A stretch of DNA of 64,000 nucleotides from Erysipelotrichaceae bacterium 66202529 (GCA_017161075.1 CP046174.1:2914001-2978000); one strand, 5' to 3'. Shown: positions 53,801 through 63,870, counted from the first letter of the stretch. Made by a program: numbers and translations. Notes: generated by a model from the sequence alone, not told the origin.

Positions 53801-55090
53801 ATGGAAGACTTTGAAGTATATGAAGAACATAATGAGGAAGAAACAAAACAGGAAACGTTCCAGGAGGATGTGAAAGCAGCTGATATGAACATGTCAGGGA
53901 ATCCTGAAACAAATCCGATAAAAGAAAAGAAGCCATCCTTTATCCGGCGGCATCGCAATGCATGTATCATAAGCGGCTGTCTGCTTATCTCAGTCGGCGG
54001 CGGCTTTGGAGGAGCTACACTGGCGTATCAGCTCAATAAATCAAACGGCTCCGGCACTGTGCTGTATCAGTCTGTAGAAAAAACAAATTCTAAAAACAAT
54101 ACGGCAAATGCATCCAGTATGTCAGTTAAAGATGTAGCCAATGAGGCTATGGACAGTGTTGTGGAAATAAAAACAGAGTCTGTTTCAAATAACGAATATT
54201 TCCAGCAGGCAGTACAATCCGGTGCAGGAAGCGGTGTTATCCTGAGTAAGGATGGTTATATCGTAACAAACAACCACGTTATAGATGGGGCCAGCAAAAT
54301 CACAGTAACTACAAAGGATGGAAAATCCTATGATGCCAAGCTGATTGGTACCGACTCCTCTACCGATTTGGCTGTGATAAAAATCGAGGCTACAAGCTTA
54401 AAGCCTGCGGTTATGGGCAGCAGCTCCAAGCTTGAGGTAGGAGATACAGCGGTAGCGATCGGTAATCCGCTCGGTGAGCTAGGCGGTACCGTAACAAGTG
54501 GTATTATTTCTGCCCTGGATCGTGAGGTCACGATTGATAACCAGACAATGCAGCTGCTGCAAACCAATGCGGCAATCAATCCGGGAAATTCCGGCGGCGG
54601 CTTGTTCAACGATCAGGGAGAATTGATTGGAATCGTTAATGCGAAGTCAAGCGGCTCTAATATTGAGGGTCTGGGATTTGCCATTCCTATTGACCATGCA
54701 AAGGATGTAATAACAAACCTAATTGAAAACGGTTATGTAAAGGGTCGTGCTTCCCTTGGTGTTACGCTGACACTGGGAACAAGTAACAATCCGTTCAGCT
54801 CAGATACCAGCACGCAGGTCTACATCGCTAAGGTAGAGGATGGAAAAGCTGCAGATAAAGCTGGTTTACAGGCCGGAGATCAGATTCTGAAGGTTGACGA
54901 CAAGGATGTGGAAAATATTTCCGATGTAAAGACTGTTGTAAATTCCCATAAAGCAGGAGAAACAATGAAAATTACAGTTCTGCGTGAGCGTTCCACAAAG
55001 ACATTTACGGTAACACTTGGAGAAGCAGATACAACTAGTACGTCTGATAACAGCTCCAACCAGCAGAAAACACCAAATCAAAATCGCTGA
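53801..55090 (+). CDS. htrA: HtrA/DegP-like membrane serine protease
   Basis: 429 residues. A Glu-rich cytoplasmic tail of about 50 residues, one membrane helix (about 53-75), trypsin-like domain about 105-295, PDZ domain about 305-400, and a Ser/Asn/Gln-rich end. Catalytic triad: His in NNHVIDGA (about 159), Asp in SSTDLAVIKI (about 189), Ser in NPGNSGGGLF (about 264). Surface quality-control protease and chaperone. Type II topology with the protease outside. Start after AAAGGAGG. Confidence 0.97.
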   Translation: MEDFEVYEEHNEEETKQETFQEDVKAADMNMSGNPETNPIKEKKPSFIRRHRNACIISGCLLISVGGGFGGATLAYQLNKSNGSGTVLYQSVEKTNSKNNTANASSMSVKDVANEAMDSVVEIKTESVSNNEYFQQAVQSGAGSGVILSKDGYIVTNNHVIDGASKITVTTKDGKSYDAKLIGTDSSTDLAVIKIEATSLKPAVMGSSSKLEVGDTAVAIGNPLGELGGTVTSGIISALDREVTIDNQTMQLLQTNAAINPGNSGGGLFNDQGELIGIVNAKSSGSNIEGLGFAIPIDHAKDVITNLIENGYVKGRASLGVTLTLGTSNNPFSSDTSTQVYIAKVEDGKAADKAGLQAGDQILKVDDKDVENISDVKTVVNSHKAGETMKITVLRERSTKTFTVTLGEADTTSTSDNSSNQQKTPNQNR

Positions 55091-55117
55091 TTATGAAATA
55101 AAAAGCATTATTGAATC

Positions 55118-55157
55118 GACCGCCCTACACAGTGAATTGTGCTTGGCGGTTTTTTTG
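55118..55157 (+). terminator. terminator of htrA
   Basis: ACCGCC ... GGCGGT with inner CACA/TGTG pairing, followed by TTTTTTTG. Confidence 0.85.
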
Positions 55158-55596
55158 TTTATAAAGTATCCCTGCCAAGCTTCCATTTTATTTTATCGAC
55201 CGATATAGCAGCTACTATATCACACTGTATGTATCTGCATCACAAACTCCATGTTTCTGTAAAAACAGGTAATCTTCAGTTAGGGTAAACTAATCTGATA
55301 CGAAAATAAAGAGCTTACTACTGCAAAACGATGTACTGTATAATTTGCTTTATAGAAGCAGACTGTTTTCAAAGGCTCATTCATAACAAAGCTGTGCATT
55401 CCTCTGCGTTGATAGCCTAGTGCACAAGAATTGCTTTTATCTTAATCATTACAGTCACTAGATAATTGCCGGTATGCATTTCCTGATACGCTGGCTGTAC
55501 AATACTCCCACCTCATGAAAAAGATCAGGCACTTTAAAAGCCTACGCTTATCCGAATTCATGCTTATAAAGAAAAGTCCGCCTTTATAAGTATACA
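55158..55596. other. intergenic region
   Basis: About 440 bp with no supported gene or RNA motif. Confidence 0.5.
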
Positions 55597-55674
55597 AAAG
55601 ATGCAAAACCGTCCCATACATCGGGTGATTCTGCATCCTTTTTTACCATGGCTATTAAAAATTTCAAGCCATGG
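55597..55674. terminator. terminator hairpins downstream of malQ
   Basis: AAAAGATGCA ... TGCATCCTTTTTT (55597-55645), followed by a second perfect inverted repeat CCATGGCT (55646-55653) / AGCCATGG (55667-55674). Confidence 0.65.
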
Positions 55675-55718
55675 AAGAATACTCAATATTTATACGATAC
55701 GTTGGCCTTCCTATTAAA

Positions 55719-57191
55719 TCAGCCCCGTCCACTCGTACGAATCCACTCTCCCAGCTTTGGCAGAAGCGCATAGAACTCTTTCAGGTTTTTCACCTTCCAT
55801 TCCCAGTTGGGACTGCCTATCGTTCCCGGGGTATTGATACGCCCTTCACTTTTCAGCCCCAGAATATCGCTCATTGGAAGTATGACGACATCAGCGGCAC
55901 TGTCCAGACAATAGCGGATTACCAGCTCATGAAACATCCGGTTATCATATCCGCAATTATGGAAAAATCTGCGTAATGCAATGCGGCGGTTCTGTGTCAG
56001 CTGTTGATAGAAGCCTTCCAGGGTGTCATTATCATGCGTTCCCGTATACAGTACAATATGTTCTTTTCGCGGCTTTTTTAACAGCTTTGGCTGTAATTCA
56101 AAGGAAATGACATTCATACCCATTAGATGATAATGATCACGAAGCTTACCAACCTGTCTTCTCAAATCTCCCAGATCCTCAGCAATCAGACGGATATCGG
56201 GAAATCTTCGATATACCTCATCGAAAAATTCATAAGATGGCCCCATCATCCATTCTCCCTCTTTCGCGGTTTCACAGGCTGCCGGTATTTTCCAGAAGGT
56301 GTCAAAGGCGCGGAAATGATCCAGACGGATGATATCATACTGCTGCTGATTCCAGGCCAGACGTTCCATCCAGAAGTCATAATGATCCTTTTTCATCTGC
56401 TTCCAGTTATAGATTGGATTTCCCCAGCGCTGACCGTTTTCACTGAAATAATCCGGTGGTACGCCGGCGATATGACTCGGATTTCCCTGGCCATCCAGCA
56501 GAAAGTCCTCTTGATGCTGCCATACATCTGCACTATCCAAGCCTACGTAAAATGGCAAATCCCCCATAATTTCCACCCCATGCGCATTGGCATAGGATTT
56601 TACTTCCTTCCATTGCTTATAAAAGATAAACTGCAGAAACTGCTCATAGCGGATATCCTCTTCAAACTCCTTCAGAGAAAAGCGGCGGTTGCGAATCCAT
56701 TCTCTTTGTTCCTTGGGCCACTCTGTCCAGCTTGCCATATGATTATGCTTCTTCAGCGTGATAAAGACAGCATACGGATAAAGCCATTCCGCAGTGGAAC
56801 AGAACAACTGGTATTCTTGGGCGAAGCTGTCCTGCATTTTCAAAAAGGTCTTATATGCTTTTTTCAGATAGGGCGCCTTGAATGCGCGAACTCCATCAAA
56901 ATCAACCGCTTCTGAAAACTTATTATAATTGCGGATGGAGCTTTGCTTCAACAGGCCGTAATCAGCAAGTGTATCCACACTGATATACAAATCATCCCCT
57001 GCATACGACGAGAACGGCTGATAAGGTGAATTTCCATAGCCAACAGGATTCAACGGCAGAATCTGCCAGATTCGGATATTCTGTTTACTGATGGCATCGA
57101 TAAGCCGATAGGTGTGTTTGCCGAAATCTCCAATTCCCTGATTTCCCGGCAATGATGAAATAGGCATTAAAATTCCCGTTTGTCTCTCCAT
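55719..57191 (-). CDS. malQ: 4-alpha-glucanotransferase (amylomaltase)
   Basis: 490 residues, GH77. Starts RQTGILMPISSLPGNQGIGDFG, the family N-terminus. WQILPLNPVGYGNSPYQPFSSYAGD, GDLPFYVGLDSADVW, the nucleophile region RLDHFRAFDTFWKIP (Asp about 288), RLIAEDLGDL (acid Glu about 335) and GTHDNDTLEGF. Transfers maltooligosaccharide chains to make substrates for the phosphorylase encoded next door. The malP stop overlaps its ribosome site, so the two are one operon. Confidence 0.97.
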   Translation of the reverse strand: MERQTGILMPISSLPGNQGIGDFGKHTYRLIDAISKQNIRIWQILPLNPVGYGNSPYQPFSSYAGDDLYISVDTLADYGLLKQSSIRNYNKFSEAVDFDGVRAFKAPYLKKAYKTFLKMQDSFAQEYQLFCSTAEWLYPYAVFITLKKHNHMASWTEWPKEQREWIRNRRFSLKEFEEDIRYEQFLQFIFYKQWKEVKSYANAHGVEIMGDLPFYVGLDSADVWQHQEDFLLDGQGNPSHIAGVPPDYFSENGQRWGNPIYNWKQMKKDHYDFWMERLAWNQQQYDIIRLDHFRAFDTFWKIPAACETAKEGEWMMGPSYEFFDEVYRRFPDIRLIAEDLGDLRRQVGKLRDHYHLMGMNVISFELQPKLLKKPRKEHIVLYTGTHDNDTLEGFYQQLTQNRRIALRRFFHNCGYDNRMFHELVIRYCLDSAADVVILPMSDILGLKSEGRINTPGTIGSPNWEWKVKNLKEFYALLPKLGEWIRTSGRG

Positions 57192-57199
57192 AATTCCTC

Positions 57200-59458
57200 C
57201 TATCCTAAGTTCCAGATGTCCCGGTTATAATCCTCAATCGTACGTTTACTGGAGAAGAAGCCACTGCATGCAATATTATGCAGCATCCTGCGTCCCCAAA
57301 GCTTGCGTTGCTCATAATCCTTCAGCATCTGTTCCTTACATGCAATATAGTCCCTGGTATCCAGAAGTGTCATAAACCAGTCCTTATGCAGCAGCTCCTC
57401 GTAAAAGCGCCGCAAGGATATTGGATCTCCTGTATGCAGCATTTCATCATCAACCAGATAATCCACAAGCTCATGCAGTACAGGATCCTGTTCATAATAC
57501 TCCCTGGAGCAGTAATCCGCTTTCTCATAATGTGCGATAACTTCCTCGCTGCTCTTTCCAAATATATAAATATTATCTTGCTTGACCAAATCGGCAATTT
57601 CCACATTGGCACCATCCCGGGTACCCAGAGTTACCGCTCCGTTTAACATGAACTTCATATTCCCCGTTCCACTAGCTTCCTTGCTTGCCAGGGAAATTTG
57701 TTCAGATATATCACTTGCCGGTATGATTTGCTCTGCTTCACTCACATTGTAATTTTCAATGAAGCATAGCTGCAGATACGGGGATACCCTTGGATCATTT
57801 GCAATGATATCCTGCAGACAGAGAAGCACATGAATGATATCTTTGGCAATCGTATAGGCAGGTGCCGCCTTTGCCCCGAATATACAGGTAACCGGACGGG
57901 AAGGCAGATTCCCTTTTCGTATTTCCTTCATTTTATAAATGATCCATAACGCATTCATCTGCTGGCGTTTATACTCATGCAGACGTTTCACCTGGGTATC
58001 AAACACACTGTTGGGATTGACTGCCATTCCCTGCTTTGCTTTTATATGGGCGCACCATTCCCGTTTCTTTTCCTGCTTGATGTCCAGCAAACGGGCAATC
58101 ACGGTTTCATCCTGCGCATACTCCATGAGCTTATGCAGCTGATCATCCTGCCAGTTATCCATTTGCAGCAGCTCCATCAGATAATCATACAGCTGCGTGT
58201 TGCAGGCATGCAGCCATCGGGTAAACGTGATGCCGTTTGTTTTGTTGTTAAACTTTTCCGGATACAGCTTATAAAAAGCATGCAGCTCGCTTTGCTTCAG
58301 AATTTCTGTATGCAGAGCCGCCACCCCGTTGACACTTTTTCCAAAATGAATGTCCATGTGTGCCATATGCATGCGGTTATCTGCATCAATCAACGCCACA
58401 GCAGCATCCCTGTCACGCTGATCAGCAGCCGTATCCAAAGCATGCAGAATGCCTGTCAGATGCGGTACTACAGTTTCCAGATACGACATTGGCCAGGTTT
58501 CCAGAGCCTCTGCCAGAATGGTATGATTGGTATAGGCACAGGTTTTTTCGACGATGCGCACAGCCTCCTTCATACAGATTCCCTCCTGCATAAGCTGATG
58601 AATCAGCTCCGGTATGATCAAAGAAGGATGCGTGTCATTGATTTGTATCACGGCATGCTCATAGAGTGTATGCAGATCATGTCCAAGCTGCTTCTGTTCC
58701 TCCAAAATCATATGGGCAGCGCAGGAAACCATGAAATACTGCTGATAGATACGCAGCAGTCTGCCTGCTTCATCACTGTCATCCGGATACAGAAACAGTG
58801 TCAGATTATGTGTGATATCACGTTTATCAAAGGATATGCCATCATGGACAATGCCCTCATCCACACTTTCCACATCAAACAGATGCAGACGGTTCTTCTT
58901 TCCATCATATCCGATAACATCCATATCATAGCGGACTGGCTGCAGGGTGCAGTTTTTGAAATGCACCTGGTAATCCACCGGTATCCTTTCAAACCAGCTG
59001 ACCGTATCAATCCATGCATTCGGCAGCTCCATTTGCTTACGATTCTGAAATTTCTGTTCAAACAAACCGAAGTGATAATACAGACCGATACCATCACCGC
59101 TGAGCCCAAGCTCCGCAATGGAATCCAGAAAACAGGCTGCCAGACGGCCTAATCCACCGTTTCCAAGACTCGGTTCACATTCCACATCCTGAATTTCCTT
59201 CCAGGTGACTCCGTATTCCATTACAAGTGTCTGCACCTGCTGCAGCGCCTGTAAATGTATCAAATTGCTCGTCAGCATTTTCCCAAGCAGAAATTCCGCA
59301 GAGATGTAATACAGCTTCCGTTTGGAAACAATCGTTTCCATCTTTGCCATCTGTTTTTTCACCGCTGTATGAATGGCCTTATAAAGCATCCTTGCATCTG
59401 CTTTATTTCCTGCCATAGTTTTTATATCCTGTAACAGCTCCTGTCTCATTACCGTCAT
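57200..59458 (-). CDS. malP: glycogen/maltodextrin phosphorylase
   Basis: 752 residues, slightly shorter than E. coli MalP/GlgP (about 800). Cleaves alpha-1,4-glucans with phosphate to glucose 1-phosphate. YISAEFLLGKMLTSNLI and EPSLGNGGLGRLAACFLDSIAELG at the N-terminus, VQINDTHPSLIIPEL, and the PLP region EASGTGNMKFMLNGAVTLGTRDGANVEI (Schiff-base Lys about 622). Start after AAAGGAGG. First gene of malP-malQ; whether it is named glgP or malP is a choice, and the malQ partner favours maltodextrin. A cre-like site lies between promoter and start. Confidence 0.96.
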   Translation of the reverse strand: MTVMRQELLQDIKTMAGNKADARMLYKAIHTAVKKQMAKMETIVSKRKLYYISAEFLLGKMLTSNLIHLQALQQVQTLVMEYGVTWKEIQDVECEPSLGNGGLGRLAACFLDSIAELGLSGDGIGLYYHFGLFEQKFQNRKQMELPNAWIDTVSWFERIPVDYQVHFKNCTLQPVRYDMDVIGYDGKKNRLHLFDVESVDEGIVHDGISFDKRDITHNLTLFLYPDDSDEAGRLLRIYQQYFMVSCAAHMILEEQKQLGHDLHTLYEHAVIQINDTHPSLIIPELIHQLMQEGICMKEAVRIVEKTCAYTNHTILAEALETWPMSYLETVVPHLTGILHALDTAADQRDRDAAVALIDADNRMHMAHMDIHFGKSVNGVAALHTEILKQSELHAFYKLYPEKFNNKTNGITFTRWLHACNTQLYDYLMELLQMDNWQDDQLHKLMEYAQDETVIARLLDIKQEKKREWCAHIKAKQGMAVNPNSVFDTQVKRLHEYKRQQMNALWIIYKMKEIRKGNLPSRPVTCIFGAKAAPAYTIAKDIIHVLLCLQDIIANDPRVSPYLQLCFIENYNVSEAEQIIPASDISEQISLASKEASGTGNMKFMLNGAVTLGTRDGANVEIADLVKQDNIYIFGKSSEEVIAHYEKADYCSREYYEQDPVLHELVDYLVDDEMLHTGDPISLRRFYEELLHKDWFMTLLDTRDYIACKEQMLKDYEQRKLWGRRMLHNIACSGFFSSKRTIEDYNRDIWNLG

Positions 59459-59481
59459 AAATTGCCTCCTTTACACAAATA

Positions 59482-59496
59482 TGTAAGCGTTTATCA
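59482..59496. promoter_or_regulatory. cre-like CcpA site upstream of malP
   Basis: TGTAAGCGTTTATCA on the plus strand equals the cre consensus TGWAANCGNTWNCA with one extra base near the end. It lies 24 bp upstream of the malP start, fitting carbon catabolite repression. Confidence 0.5.
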
Positions 59497-59543
59497 TTTA
59501 TCAATATTTTAACACAAATCACTAAGGAATACGTGAAGAAATT

Positions 59544-59582
59544 AAAAAAAGTACAGTTTTTTCATATTTCTGTACTTTTTCC
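59544..59582 (-). terminator. terminator of TetR gene
   Basis: AAAAAGTACAG ... CTGTACTTTTT between the TetR and malP transcripts, symmetric enough for both directions. Confidence 0.8.
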
Positions 59583-59623
59583 TTCTATGTCCCTGTAGCT
59601 GCAGGTTTTTACCAGCGATTCAG

Positions 59624-60241
59624 CTATAGATTATCAGCTCCTGCTGGCTTTTGTATATATGAGCGCAAATACATATTGGCCATGTCGTAAATATACGTCC
59701 GCACATTGATTGCTCCGTTTCGTATGCACCAGTAATAGATGACTCCCCTGCTCATAATCAGCAGCTCCTCCAGCAGCTTTTCAATATCCGTAGCAGGGTT
59801 CAGATCCTGTGTCTTCACCGCACGAAGAAGAAGCTGACGAAGACCATCGGGCAGACCGCGCTCATTGGACGCAAAAAATGTATTTCCATTATCAATCTGT
59901 GCTTTGTATACATTTTTAATGCTGTCGATACCCATTGTTTCCGCATAGCCGCATTGTTCGCAAAGATACTGCAGTATGGCTTCCACAGGTGCAAGCATTT
60001 TGCACTTCGGCAGAATGTCATGCAGAAAAATATCATCCACATCCCGATACAGCTCAACGATAATATCGGATTTTGTTTTGAAATGATGATAAAAGGCCCC
60101 AACGGAAATATCGGCTTCCCGGCAAATCATGGAAATACTGAGTTCATCAAAGGTATACTCGCAAAGCAGCTTCGTACATACTGCAAGGATATTGGCACGG
60201 GTATGCAGTGCCTGTTCCTTTCTTGTAATTTTTTTATCCAT
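59624..60241 (-). CDS. TetR/AcrR-family regulator
   Basis: 205 residues. N-terminal HTH: TRANILAVCTKLLCEYTFDELSISMICREADISVGAFYHHFKTKSDI, with recognition helix VGAFYHHFKTK (about 45-55). The C-terminal ligand domain (about 80-200) resembles those of drug- or steroid-responsive regulators only in general layout. Divergent from a large flavin oxidoreductase; the shared region carries two matching palindromes, so it very likely represses that gene. Confidence 0.93.
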   Translation of the reverse strand: MDKKITRKEQALHTRANILAVCTKLLCEYTFDELSISMICREADISVGAFYHHFKTKSDIIVELYRDVDDIFLHDILPKCKMLAPVEAILQYLCEQCGYAETMGIDSIKNVYKAQIDNGNTFFASNERGLPDGLRQLLLRAVKTQDLNPATDIEKLLEELLIMSRGVIYYWCIRNGAINVRTYIYDMANMYLRSYIQKPAGADNL

Positions 60242-60361
60242 ATCTGACTCCGTTCTTTTACCAGTGTCTAGGCTTCATACAGTTTTACATATTACCACAT
60301 ACTGTCTCACACTGTTTTCCAAATGATTATACCACATACAAAGAGTGCATACAAATCATTT

Positions 60362-60379
60362 AACCGAATACATTCGGTT
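60362..60379. promoter_or_regulatory. TetR operator 1
   Basis: AACCGAAT-AC-ATTCGGTT: perfect 8-bp inverted repeat, ending 4 bp before the -35 of the oxidoreductase promoter. Confidence 0.85.
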
Positions 60380-60383
60380 TGTA

Positions 60384-60412
60384 TTGACAACGCTTACATC
60401 GGCTGTTAAAAT
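60384..60412 (+). promoter_or_regulatory. promoter of the flavin oxidoreductase gene
   Basis: TTGACA (60384-60389), 17 bp, TAAAAT (60407-60412), bracketed by two operators. Confidence 0.85.
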
Positions 60413-60426
60413 GAAATTAGATATTG

Positions 60427-60442
60427 ACCGAACACATTCGGT
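60427..60442. promoter_or_regulatory. TetR operator 2
   Basis: ACCGAA-CACA-TTCGGT, the same sequence as operator 1 with one base changed. Located just after the expected transcription start and 12 bp before the start codon. Confidence 0.85.
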
Positions 60443-60454
60443 AAGGAGGACGTT

Positions 60455-62440
60455 ATGACACATCATCGCGAATTGTTTCAAGAAACAAAGATTGGAGCCT
60501 GTACAATCAAAAACAGGATTTCTATGGCTCCTATGGGGCCTGTGGGCTATGCGGATGCTTTTGGTGGATTCAACCAGAGATTGCAGGATTATTATGTGGA
60601 GCGTGCCAAAAACAATGTCGGACTGATTATCACCGGAATCTGCTCCGTTGATATGAGCATTGAAGGTATTCCATCCAACGGACTTCCCTGCCCGACAACG
60701 AATCCCCTTGCGTTCATTCACAGCACCTACAGCATGAATGACAGAATTCACGCACATGGCGCTAAAATTTTTCTACAGCTTACCGGAGGTCTGGGACGTA
60801 GTGCATTGCCAGGCTTTACCGCAAAGCATATCGCACCGAGTGAAAATCCAAACCGCTTTGATCCGCGCATTACACATCGTGAAATGACAAAGGAAGAAAT
60901 CATGAACCTGATTAAGCGCTTTATCGAATCTGCGGCAATCGCCAAGAAAGCAGGCTTTGACGGTGTGGAAATTCACGCTGTACATGAAGGCTATCTGCTG
61001 GATCAGTTTGCCATTGCCTTGTTTAATAAACGCACGGATGAATTTGGCGGCTCTCTTGAAAACCGTCTGCGTGTTTCCACAGAAATCGTCAAGGGTATCA
61101 AAAAGGTATGCGGAGCTGATTTTCCGGTATCTCTGCGTTACAGCTTGAAAAGCTGCATGAAGGCAGTGCGGCAGGGTGGTTTACCGGGTGAAGAATACAA
61201 GGAAGCAGGAAAGGACATTGAGGAAGGTATAGAGGCTGCGAAAATTCTGGTTGCGGCAGGTTATGATTCCCTGAATGTCGATGCAGGAACCTATGATTCC
61301 TGGTACTGGAATCATCCACCAATGTATTTTGAGGATGGTATGTATCGGGAGTTTGGCAGAATATTGAAAAAAGAGGTTGACGTTCCAATCATATTGGCAG
61401 GGCGCATGGACGATCCGGATATGGCTGTACAGGCCTTGCAGGATTGCTGTGATATCATCAGCTATGGAAGACCACTGCTTGCGGATGCAGAATTTGCGGA
61501 AAAGATCAGAACCGGAAGATCCGATGAAATCCGCCCGTGTCTGGGATGCCATGAAGGCTGTCTTGGAAGAATCGCCAACGGCCCGGTTTCCTGTGCAGTG
61601 AATCCGGCCTGCGGTCGTGAAGAAATATATGGTATTTCTTTAGCCTGCACAAAGAAAACAGTGCTTGTCATCGGCGGTGGTATTGCCGGTCTGGAGACCG
61701 CCCGCGTGTGTGCAAAAAGAGGGCATTCTGTCATCCTTTGTGAAAAAAGCGATCAGCTGGGAGGAAATCTGATTCCGGGAGGCGTTCCGCATTTCAAACG
61801 GTATGACCGCAAACTGATTTCCTATTACAAACGCCAGATGGAGCTGCTCGGAGTTGATGTGCGTTATAACGAGGAAGTTACGGCAGAAGGCATTGACCGC
61901 TATCATGCGGATGTCATTGTATGTGCCAGCGGCTCCACTCCGCGAAAGCTGCATATCGACGGGCCGCTTCCTGTGGCAAGTGCCGATGAGGTACTGCTTG
62001 GACATAAAGCTATAAAGGGCAATGTCGTCATAGTCGGCGGCGGTCTGGTTGGCTGTGAAACAGGAATCTGGCTGGCTCAGCAGGGTAATCAGGTAACCAT
62101 CGTTGAGGTTGCTGACGAAATTCTGGGCGGTGCTGGAGCACTTCCTCATATGAACCATTTTATGCTGGAGGATTTGATAACCTATCATAAGATTGCCGTA
62201 CACACGAAAGCCAGCGTTGTAACATCTACTACAGACGGTGTTGTTATCTCCACTGAGCAGGGGGACATCACACTGCCTGCAGACGGCATTATCACTTCGG
62301 TTGGATATCTTGCAAATAACGCAATTTATGAACAACTGAAGGAGCTGGATATACCGGTGCATAATATCGGCGACTCCAACAGAGTACACAATATTATGTA
62401 TGCCATCTGGGACGCTTACGAGCTTGCCCGAAATATTTAG
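60455..62440 (+). CDS. BaiCD/BaiH-type NADH:flavin oxidoreductase (old yellow enzyme plus FAD domain)
   Basis: 661 residues. N-terminal FMN-binding TIM barrel about 1-340 (ISMAPMGPVGYADAFGG, GAKIFLQLTGGLGR, FDGVEIHAVHEGYLLDQF, FGGSLENRLR). A [4Fe-4S] motif CLGCHEGC ... CAVNPACGRE (about 361-388) follows. A FAD/NAD(P) domain about 395-660 carries VIGGGIAGLETARV and VIVGGGLVGCETGIWL. This is the layout of 2,4-dienoyl-CoA reductase, BaiCD and BaiH, which reduce C=C bonds of enoyl-CoA, bile-acid or steroid substrates. Which one applies here is unknown. Regulated by the divergent TetR protein through twin operators. Confidence 0.93.
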   Translation: MTHHRELFQETKIGACTIKNRISMAPMGPVGYADAFGGFNQRLQDYYVERAKNNVGLIITGICSVDMSIEGIPSNGLPCPTTNPLAFIHSTYSMNDRIHAHGAKIFLQLTGGLGRSALPGFTAKHIAPSENPNRFDPRITHREMTKEEIMNLIKRFIESAAIAKKAGFDGVEIHAVHEGYLLDQFAIALFNKRTDEFGGSLENRLRVSTEIVKGIKKVCGADFPVSLRYSLKSCMKAVRQGGLPGEEYKEAGKDIEEGIEAAKILVAAGYDSLNVDAGTYDSWYWNHPPMYFEDGMYREFGRILKKEVDVPIILAGRMDDPDMAVQALQDCCDIISYGRPLLADAEFAEKIRTGRSDEIRPCLGCHEGCLGRIANGPVSCAVNPACGREEIYGISLACTKKTVLVIGGGIAGLETARVCAKRGHSVILCEKSDQLGGNLIPGGVPHFKRYDRKLISYYKRQMELLGVDVRYNEEVTAEGIDRYHADVIVCASGSTPRKLHIDGPLPVASADEVLLGHKAIKGNVVIVGGGLVGCETGIWLAQQGNQVTIVEVADEILGGAGALPHMNHFMLEDLITYHKIAVHTKASVVTSTTDGVVISTEQGDITLPADGIITSVGYLANNAIYEQLKELDIPVHNIGDSNRVHNIMYAIWDAYELARNI

Positions 62441-62506
62441 CAGAAATAAAAAAACAGTCACCAACAGCTTTACACTTACCGTTATACGTGTAAATAAATC
62501 AGAAGA

Positions 62507-62543
62507 AAGAAAGCTCCACGATATGTCTGAGCTTTCTTTTTTC
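62507..62543. terminator. bidirectional terminator
   Basis: AGAAAGCTC ... GAGCTTTCTTTTTT between the convergent oxidoreductase and ZIP genes. Confidence 0.85.
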
Positions 62544-62607
62544 TTTATAGATACAGCCCTTCCTTATTGCTAAGGAAGCACCTTGAAACACATTTTTTTA
62601 GCTTCCC

Positions 62608-63405
62608 TCAGCCTAGTGCAACATCCATGATCATCATGATAAGAAAGCCAATCATCACACCAAAGGTTCCGGCATGGGAATGCTCATCCAGATTCGCCTC
62701 CGGTATCAGTTCTTCCACCACAACATAGATCATGGCACCCGCCGCAAAGGAAAGCAGCCATGGCATAGCCACAGTAGCACCGCCGACGATTGCTACCGTC
62801 GCAATACCTGCAATCGGCTCCACGATACCGCTTAATGCCCCGTATAGAAAGGATTTCCCACGGGAGCAGCCTTCCTTATACAGCGGTAAGGAAATCGCAG
62901 CACCCTCCGGAAAATTTTGTAGACCGATACCGATTGCCAGTGCAATAGCGGCAGCCAGTGTCGTTGAAGCTCCGGCTGCTGTGGAAAGTGCAAAGGACAA
63001 GCCCACTGCCATTCCCTCGGGAATATTATGAAGCGTAACTGCAAACACCAGCATTGTTGTTCTCTTTAATGAGCTCTTCGGCCCTTCCGGGACATCACTT
63101 CCCGGATGCAGATGCGGCAATGCCTTGTCCAATGCCAGTAAAAACAAGCCGCCTAAAACAAAGCCGCCGCCAGCCGGCAGCCATTCCGGCATTCCCAATT
63201 CCTTTGCCTGCTCCATACTGGGAATCAGCAGGCTCCATACGGAAGCCGCAATCATAACCCCGGCCGCAAAGCCGAGAAAGGCAGACTGCATCCCCTGCTT
63301 CATTTCCTTGCGAATCAAAAAGATCGTTGCAGCGCCAAGTGCGGTCATCAGAAAGGTAAATCCTGTACCAATCGCCGCAAGTATATATGGATTCGTTATT
63401 GTCAT
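62608..63405 (-). CDS. ZIP-family divalent metal transporter
   Basis: 265 residues from ATG 63405; GAGGGTGA lies 5 bases upstream, and the longer frame to 63471 lacks a site. Eight hydrophobic helices. Metal-site motifs in helices 4 and 5: VTLHNIPEGMAVGLSFA (about 125-141) and GLQNFPEGAAISLPLY (about 161-176). The HPHLHPG loop between helices 3 and 4 is His-rich. Imports zinc or another divalent metal. Monocistronic. Confidence 0.95.
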   Translation of the reverse strand: MTITNPYILAAIGTGFTFLMTALGAATIFLIRKEMKQGMQSAFLGFAAGVMIAASVWSLLIPSMEQAKELGMPEWLPAGGGFVLGGLFLLALDKALPHLHPGSDVPEGPKSSLKRTTMLVFAVTLHNIPEGMAVGLSFALSTAAGASTTLAAAIALAIGIGLQNFPEGAAISLPLYKEGCSRGKSFLYGALSGIVEPIAGIATVAIVGGATVAMPWLLSFAAGAMIYVVVEELIPEANLDEHSHAGTFGVMIGFLIMMIMDVALG

Positions 63406-63471
63406 ATGTTCACCCTCTTCTTTATTATTGTAGCTATCTTTATTATAAAGGATACAGTTTCTTTTCGCCAT

Positions 63472-63870
63472 TCATATGCAAATGCTGCTGGAAGAAGCAT
63501 TCCTACAGTGCTACTTTTATAGAGCGTGCAATTAGGTTATGAAATACGAGATACCAGTGCATCTTTATTCCCTTAAAAATTCTGAGGAGCATAATGGATG
63601 CATTCTGCTTGCTTCCTGTTCTCATCTTCCTATTCCATAAAACTATTATAGCTTTCTTATAGTTATAAGCCGCTGTCATTTAATGCTATATCAGAGAAAT
63701 GTAATATTATAAATCTTACGAGTATAGCACTCCTGTCTTCAACTTATCACGCTTTATAGCTCTATGTCTTTCCTAAGATACGATAATGATTTCAGGAGAA
63801 TAAAATAAATACATAATATGAAATCATAAAAGAATTCAAAAACCTTTCATCTTTCAGCAATAAGAAACCG
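63472..63870. other. intergenic region
   Basis: About 400 bp with no supported gene. Confidence 0.5.

Noticed and set aside
57977..59152. 391-codon open frame antisense to malP
   Set aside because: Lies entirely opposite the well-conserved phosphorylase gene, has no family resemblance and an atypical Cys/His/Gln-rich composition.
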